A stretch of 64,000 nucleotides of DNA from contig NW_027062665.1 of assembly GCF_032884065.1 (NCBI RefSeq), positions 620,001-684,000 on the forward strand, given 5' to 3'. The number at the start of each line of letters is the position of its first letter. Within the stretch, counting starts at the first letter, position 1. Shown piece after piece: positions 58,003 to 64,000 of this stretch. A program made the position numbers and the translations under genes. This DNA comes from Artemia franciscana (taxonomy: Eukaryota; Arthropoda; Branchiopoda; Anostraca; Artemiidae). The notes below the pieces were generated by a model. It searched no databases. It was not told the DNA's origin and was given only the letters and a program-made list of their open reading frames with translations.

Positions 58003-58249
58003 AAATGACTCAGCCATTTTCGTACTGCCTTACGACGTTTTAAGGACAAAGGTAGGCAAATTGCCAAGGATTGTATTTTTTGGCCATCAATACGGAGCCA
58101 AACGAAAAGCAGGTTGTTCCCAAATTCGGGAGGGGGGGGGAGAGGTCATGGATTTAAAGAGTTTAAAAGTTTATAAGAGGGTAAAGAGAGAAGCTTTGAA
58201 TAGATCGGAATGGGGTAGGAGTATGCGCAGCAGTGTTAGTCTCAGGTAG
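58003..58249 (+). pseudogene. LINE1 ORF2 C-terminal piece
   Basis: The plus-strand frame reads DSAIFVLPYDVLRTKVGKLP, RIVFFGHQYGAKRKAGCSQI, then VKREALNRSEWGRSMRSSVS and a premature stop at 58247. The FGHQ-GAKRKAG and VKREALNR-W-RSMRS pattern is the C-terminal tail of this LINE family; compare 49438-49569. Homology continues past the stop (TTTAGTGCAGCAATAAG). A poly-G run near 58131 marks a likely local alteration. Confidence 0.82.
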
Positions 58250-59209
58250 TTTAGTGCAGCAATAAGTTCTTAATAGTTTGAAATATAAGTAGTAGTAATA
58301 CACATCATTATATTTTAAGAGACCTGTAATAGGAATAGTTGTGGGCATCAAGTCAAGGCTAATTGTAGAAAAAGCCAAGACAGACAGTCCAATTAAGTGA
58401 GAGGCAATTCTGGCATTAGTCCCTCCTTATTAGGATTGTATAAAAACGAGGTTAGTTCATTTGTTAATAGATACGTCTATCTATTATCCGTCCATGCGTC
58501 ATTCCTAGGGCAGTAGAACCAAGGTAGATAGTCCTAGAGCTAAGATAAAGATAGAATCTATGGTTTTCCAAGTGCTTGGTTAATTTGGCAGGGGTAAACG
58601 GCGGGAGTAAACGGCTACCAAATTTAAATGACTTCACAATTAATGGCACTGGCACCAATTTTAACGCATCAAAACAAGAATAAAGGTCAATGAATATATG
58701 AAACCAAGGGGAAATAAATAAAGGATTAATAAGGATAAATAAAGGTCAATGAAGATATAAAACCAAGGGAAAATAAATAAAGGATTTATGTTTAAATAAG
58801 CAAATATTATAAACTAATTCAATGCAGTAAGGAAGCTCTGGGGTGCAAAATGGAGACAGATTGGATCTCTCCTCCTTCCCTAAGCATTCCTTGATAGCAC
58901 AAAGAAACTTTTTTTGGCCGTTTTTTTACTATTTGTTCCCCATCGCCATATCCTTTTCCTTGAATTATTATCTCAAAAAAAGAATAAACAACAACATACT
59001 TGTCACATCTACTTAAACATAATTAAGAGTTTAAGATTACACTTTATTACACTGTTTGCATTCCATTATGTAAAATATAATTACATTATAAAAGTCGAGT
59101 GTACTTCAAATACTCCTCATCAGAGCTCCAGAGGAAATGAAATACCCCGGAGAGTGTTAAAATTAAAAGGGGTATCCCTAATTCCTTTAGTTGACTTTGC
59201 AATTACCCC
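58250..59209. other. No gene; short tandem duplication
   Basis: A unit of about 66 bp is duplicated near 58682-58795 (AAAGGTCAATGAATATATGAAACC against AAAGGTCAATGAAGATATAAAACC, each followed by AAATAAATAAAGGATT). Other frames, including 58914-59252, run into family C and are not supported. Confidence 0.55.
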
Positions 59210-61270
59210 ACATTTAACTGAAAGTAAGGAGCGACATTTAAACTTAAAATGAACAGAAATTACTCCGTATATGAAAGGGGCTGCTTCCTCCTCTACGCCC
59301 CGCTCTTTACACTAAAGTTTGACTCTTTTTCTTAATCCTACTTTTTAAAACAGTAAAAACTTTAGCGTAAAGAGCGGGGCGTAGAGGAGGAACCAGCCCC
59401 TTTCATATGCGGAGTAATTTCTGTTCGCTTTAGGTTTTAATGTCGCTCCTTACTTTCAGTTAAGAAACTTGTTTTTTTTTGTTTAATTTCTGAACGTTTT
59501 TGAATTAATGGATGTTTTGATTTTTGCTCTCCGCACATAAATAATTAAAACATAATTTGCATATTAATTGTTTTTGGCTAAATGGCTTTCTCATAGTTTT
59601 AATCGGAATATTTTGAGGGAGGAGGCCTAGTTGCCCTCCAATTTTTGATTACTTAAAAAGGCCACTAGAGCTTCTAATTTTTTGCTATCGCTATCATTAG
59701 TAAAAAATATACGTAACTTACGTAAAAAACTTCTATATTCGTATGTTTTTATTACGGTTCACCCCCTCGTGAATACCTAGCTCTTTACACTAAAACTTAA
59801 ATTTTGTCCCAATTCCTTAAGAATGAACCCTGAATCACAAAGGCAGTAGAATAAATAGTTGAAATTACTAAAAATACTTTAGCGTGAAGAGCGAGGCATT
59901 ACGAGCAGGTGAACCCCTCATATGCATAATAATTTCTGTTCGTTTTAAGTTTTAATGCTGCTCCTGACTTTCAGTTGAAAAAACTTTTCATATTTATTTT
60001 TTCATTGTTTTTTTTTTAATAACACTAGAAAGTCCCACACCCCCTTCATTGAGATTCTCTTCTCCCATGACAAATTCCTCCATGGAAAAAGCCTCCCACG
60101 TAACTCCCCCCCAAAGCAAAAAATCCCCCTGGAAACGTCTGTACACTTCCCAATATGCATTAGTATATGTAAACAACGGTCAAATTTTGTAACTTGCAGC
60201 CCCTCCCACGGGGACTGTGGGGGAGTAAGTCGTCCCCAAAGACATAGTTATTAGTTTTTTCGACTATGGGTGAATAGAATGGCTATCCCTGAATTTTGAT
60301 CCGGTGACTTTGGGGAAATAATGAGCAAGGGAGGGGGCCTAGGTGCCCTGCAATTTTCTTGGTCACTTAAAAAGGGCACTAGAACTTTTCATTTCCGTTA
60401 GAATGAGCCCTCACACGACAATCTAGGACCACTGAGTCGATACCATCACCCCTGAAAAAAAAAAACACGCATCCGTGAAATTGTTGACACTTCTACAATA
60501 AGGTTCTCTGATACGCTGAATCTGATGGTGTGTTTTTCTTTAAGACTGCATTACTCTAAGGGGGTATTTCCCCCTATTTTCAAAAATAAGACAAATTTTT
60601 CAGGCGCGTAGCTTTTGATGGGTAAGACTAAACTTGATGAAACTTATATATTTAAAATCAGCATTAAAATGAGATTCTTTTGATGTAACTATTGGTATCA
60701 AAATTCTGTGTTTTAGAGTTTCGGTTACTATTGAGCTAGGTCGCTCCTTACTACAGTTATTTACCACGAACTGTTTGATGATGGGCAAAATCGCTATCAG
60801 AAAATTTTGATCAGACGATTTTGGAGAAAAAGGTGTGTGGAAGGGGGGCTAGTTGCCCTCCAATATTTTGGGTCACAGAAAAGTGCACTAGAAGTCTAAA
60901 TTCCCGTTCGAATGAGCCCTCTTCCGGTGCTCTAGGGCCATTGGTTTGATACGATCACCCCTGGAAAAACAAAAACAACAAATTCCCACATTTTGCAGAT
61001 AGGAGCAAGAACAGTTCTCTCATACGTTAAATCTTAAGGTGTCATTTTCGTTAAGATTCTTTTACTTTTAGGCAGTGCCCCCCTTTTTTTGAAAATCAGG
61101 CAAATTTTACCTTCAATGGGTAATATTAAACGTAATGAGTATTACATTTGGTATCAGTCTAATAAGCTGATCCTATTGGTATATCTGTTAATATAAAAAT
61201 TTCATTGTTTAGAGTTTTGGTCACTATTAACCCACGTTGCTCGTTCCTTAGCAGTTCTTCACCAAGAATT
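59210..61270 (-). repeat. Family C, large inverted copy with internal repetition
   Basis: Carries the family C landmarks in reverse orientation to T1/T2: CTTTACACTAAAGTTT, GGGACTGTGGGGGAGTAAG (about 60200), TGATCCGGTGACTTTGGGG and CGATACCATCACCCCTG (about 60440). The block from about 60290 to 60780 is repeated in diverged form from 60800 to 61270 (AGTTGCCCTCCAAT, CGATCACCCCTGG, AATCTTAAGGTG), so the family is itself built of about 500 bp sub-units. Confidence 0.82.
59212..59465. repeat. Foldback: inverted arms of about 115 bp
   Basis: The left arm begins AACTGAAAGTAAGGAGCGAC (59217). The right arm ends GTCGCTCCTTACTTTCAGTT (59461). Both contain the CCTCTACGCCCCGCTCTTTA block or its complement, and the loop is short (around 59335-59348). 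The DNA or RNA could form a long hairpin. Confidence 0.85.
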
Positions 61271-61324
61271 GTTTAAACCACGCTCTTTCTCTCTCCCACG
61301 AAATATACTATAGTCAACAATGCT

Positions 61325-61437
61325 CAAGAATTACGACGAGGAATCGAAACAGGGTTCAAAACTGCTCCAGGACCATTTTGTGGCCTGAAAACATTCAGTG
61401 GTTGGTTGGTGGTGCAGGGGCTGGAAAACTTATGTAA
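61325..61437 (+). pseudogene. Possible P-loop NTPase fragment
   Basis: A plus-strand frame ending at a TAA (61435) reads WPENIQWLVGGAGAGKLM. IQWLV followed by GGAGAGKL resembles a hydrophobic beta strand and Walker A loop (GxxGxGKx), but the usual Thr/Ser after Lys is Leu and the frame stops immediately. It may be a gene or transposon shard, or chance. Confidence 0.25.
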
Positions 61438-61439
61438 TT

Positions 61440-62477
61440 ATTTGTAAATGGGTGCGCAAAGTAGTTTTCTTTTCGAATTTTCATACCAAAGTTTAGATAA
61501 ACGTGCCATCAATCAGATTACAGAATAACTTCATTTGACCATTTTCGTTCGAAAAACGTTTTACTGTCGTCTGTGAGAATTTTACAAAAAAAGGTTTTTC
61601 AAATGAGAGTAGAGACCTATAATAAAACTTAATGCGATTAGAAATTGGCAACAATGGAGAGGATCCTCCCCCTTCTCTTTACACACAAAAATTCAAATAA
61701 TTGTCCCAAAGGTATCTGACAGCGGTAAGTCAATTAAGACTGGTCAGTGTATACATCTTAATTTGATTCCCTTTAAAAATGTTAGAACTAGGCATTTACT
61801 ATTCAAAGCAAATTCGAATAATAATAATTATCGTTCATTCTCGAGGCGATTTGAAAGAAAATTGAAGCTTTTCAACATTTCTCTGGTGTTGGAGGCTTCG
61901 TTCCTGAAACTCGGAGAAAAAAGAAAAGATAACTGTAGCTGAAAAAGCAGAGTTCAGGGAAGTTTAGGAAAAGCAGAGTTCAGGAAAAGCAGTTCAGGGA
62001 AAAAGAAGAGTTCAGGGGCAATCCTCCTAGCATAAGAAGAATAACTTACGACTATTTGAAGTTTTAACACCCCTTATTTTCATTTAAAAAAAGGCTTTTT
62101 TCTAAAATCATTTCTTTTCCGTTTTGACACATTGTTCAAGCTTAACCAGAATATGAAAGTGCTGGCCTCTCAGTATAATCCCCAGTACAGCCAAAGTGTA
62201 TTTCTTCAAATAAAGGCGAGTGACAGGACGGTTTGAAAATTTTGTCCAAACATGAAAAATTTGAAGGTTAGTATTCAGTTTTGTAATTCTAGTAGCATAC
62301 TTTGCTTTAATCAATAATATTTGGCTAACCAAATTTGACAAACAAATTTAAGATTGAAATTTAATATTGGTGACATTGAAGTTAAAGTAACTTTAAGTGA
62401 AAAGATAATTATGTCATTGAGTAGAGTTCAAGTGGGATTTAATAGAAAAAAGAAAAAGTTAACACTTCTGTATGTTT
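61440..62477. other. No gene recognised; short tandem words
   Basis: GCAGAGTTCAGGRAA-like words of roughly 20 bp repeat four or five times at about 61945-62020. A minus-strand frame at 62108-62341 (with RPVTRLYLKKYTLAVLGIIL) is open for 77 codons but unrecognised and without clear splice sites. Confidence 0.45.
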
Positions 62478-64000
62478 TGTTACTTAAACAAGAGCTAAGA
62501 GCTCATATGGCACTTGTGACGAGGTCGGAAGAGCCAAGAGCTCATAGCAAAATTCAAATGAGCTCTAGCAAAATTCAAAGAATCAATAGATTAATTAAAA
62601 AAAGAAATAAGAGGTTTAATGCCGGTCGGGATTTAAAATAAGAGCTTTGAGACACAAGGTCCTTCTAAATATCAAAATTCATTAGGATCCGATCACCCAC
62701 TCGTAAGTTAAAAATATTTCATTTTTTTCTAATTTTTCCTCTCCTTTCAGCCCCCAAAATGGTCGAATCGGAGAAAAACAACTTTATCGAGTCAATTTGT
62801 GCAGGTCCCTGATACTCCTACCAATTTTCATCGTCCTAGAACATCCAGAAGCACCAAACTCGCCAAAGCACTGGACCTCCCCCAAAGAGAGCGGATCCAG
62901 TCCAGTTACGTCAATCACATATGTACGACATTTGCTTATTCTACCCACCAAGTTATATCCCGATCTCTCCGATTTCCACTCAAGAGTTTTCCGAGATTTC
63001 CGGTTTCCCCCTCCAACTCCCCCCAATGTCACCATATTTGGTCGGGATTTAAAATAAGAACTCTGAGATATGAGTTCCTTCTAAATATTAAATTTCATTA
63101 AGATCTGGTCACCCGTTCTTAAGATAAAAATACCTCAATTTTTCCGAGTCAACACCCCGACCCCAAACCCCCCAAAGAGAGCGGATCCTTTCCAATTGTG
63201 TCAATCACGTATCTAAAACTTGTTCTTATTCTTCCCATCAAGCTTCATCCCGATCTCTCCACTCTAAGCGTTTTCCAAGATTTCCGATTTCCAAGATTTC
63301 TGTTTCTCTCCTCCAACCTCCTAGGTTCCGGATCAAATTCGGATTGAAAATGGAGCATCTGAGACATAAGATCTTTCTACATATCAAGTTTCATTAAGAT
63401 CCGATCATCCATTCGTAAGATAAAGATACCTCTATTTTCACCTTTTCCAAAATTCCCGATTTCCCCCTCAAACTCCCCCCAATGTCACCGGATCAGGTCG
63501 GGATTCAAAATGAAAGCTCTGAAGCACAAGACCCTTCTAAATAGTAAATTTCATTAAGATCTGATAACCCGTTCGAAAGTTAAAAATATCTAATTTTTTC
63601 TAATTTTTCAGAATTAACCCTCCCCCCAACTCCTCCAAAGAGAGCGGATCCGGTCCGGTTATGTCAGTCACGTATCTTGGACTGGTGCTTATTCTTCCCA
63701 CCAAGTTTCATCCTGAACTTTTGTTCTCTAAGCCTTTCCCAAGATTTCCGGTCCCCCCAACTCCCCCCAATGACACTGGATCTGATCGGGATTTAAAATA
63801 AGAAATCTAAGTTACGAGGTCCTTCTAAATAGGAAACTTCATTAAGATCCGATCACTCCTTCGGAAGTTAAAAGTACCTCATTTTTTTCTAATTTTTAAG
63901 AATTAAAACTCCCCCCAACTCCCCCAAAGAGAGCGGATCCATTCCGGTTAGGTCAATCACGTATCTTAGTTTTTAGACGTGTGCTTAGTTTTCTCACCAA
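62478..64000 (+). repeat. Second poly-C tandem array, runs off the right edge
   Basis: Starts with the same leader as 1560 (AAGAGCTAAGAGCTCATATGG at 62492, then GCACTTGTGACGAGG) and proceeds through the same ordered blocks, with unit landmarks near 62636, 63050, 63510 and 63795. The shared leader shows that both arrays belong to one mobile or dispersed unit and not to a local satellite. The end is outside the window. Confidence 0.9.

Noticed and set aside
62797..63101. Overlapping 83-100 codon frames on both strands
   Set aside because: They lie within the poly-C tandem array; similar frames appear at 1879-2133 from the same repeat.

Overview
This is a eukaryotic, AT-rich, intron-bearing and very repeat-rich window. 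No bacterial genes, operons, rRNA or CRISPR arrays are visible. The non-LTR retrotransposons of several families, the Penelope-like and Helitron-like relics, the long TA microsatellites and the short introns (about 60 bp) fit an arthropod. A crustacean such as a brine shrimp is my guess from the repeat style and is not demonstrated.

Layout. Positions 1-5018 are a graveyard of mobile elements: a LINE reverse transcriptase relic on the minus strand, a Penelope-like N-terminal fragment, a Helitron-like fragment, a 2.4 kb array of about 275-300 bp units carrying poly-C runs, a long TA microsatellite, a PIF1/Helitron helicase tail and a CCCGGTCGTC minisatellite. From 5019 to 49518 the window is a compound segmental duplication made of two modules. 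Module T has a period of about 10.98 kb. It is present as a partial copy T0 (5019-7646), two full tandem copies T1 (18121-29102) and T2 (29103-40080), and a truncated chimeric copy T3 (40081-41342). Module B (about 8.2 kb) occurs as B1 (8130-16307) and B2 (41349-49518). A further partial copy of part of T, called R, lies at 16308-17775. T0-B1 and T3-B2 are the same arrangement repeated about 33-35 kb apart, so the window holds one full turn of a higher-order tandem duplication. From 49519 to 64000 come more LINE relics, AT-rich sequence without clear genes, one well supported terminal coding exon (57744-57841, minus), an inverted copy of an interspersed repeat family (family C), and a second poly-C array that runs off the right edge.

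Host gene content is sparse. The best candidates are single exons with good splice sites, all on the minus strand: a two-membrane-segment exon duplicated in T1 and T2 (24951-25314 and 35933-36296), a SOCS-box-like terminal exon (27102-27272 and 38083-38253), a 58-codon first exon in B1 and B2 (13632-13805 and 46845-47018), and the terminal exon at 57744-57841. No complete gene can be assembled from sequence alone.

The most informative findings are structural. A 629 bp transposon has clean 8 bp target duplications, and its empty site lies in the same window. T3 is a recombinant between T0-type and T1/T2-type sequence. The right edge of B1 is a breakpoint inside a LINE open reading frame that B2 keeps uninterrupted to its stop codon. 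I see no convincing new enzymatic or defence system here.
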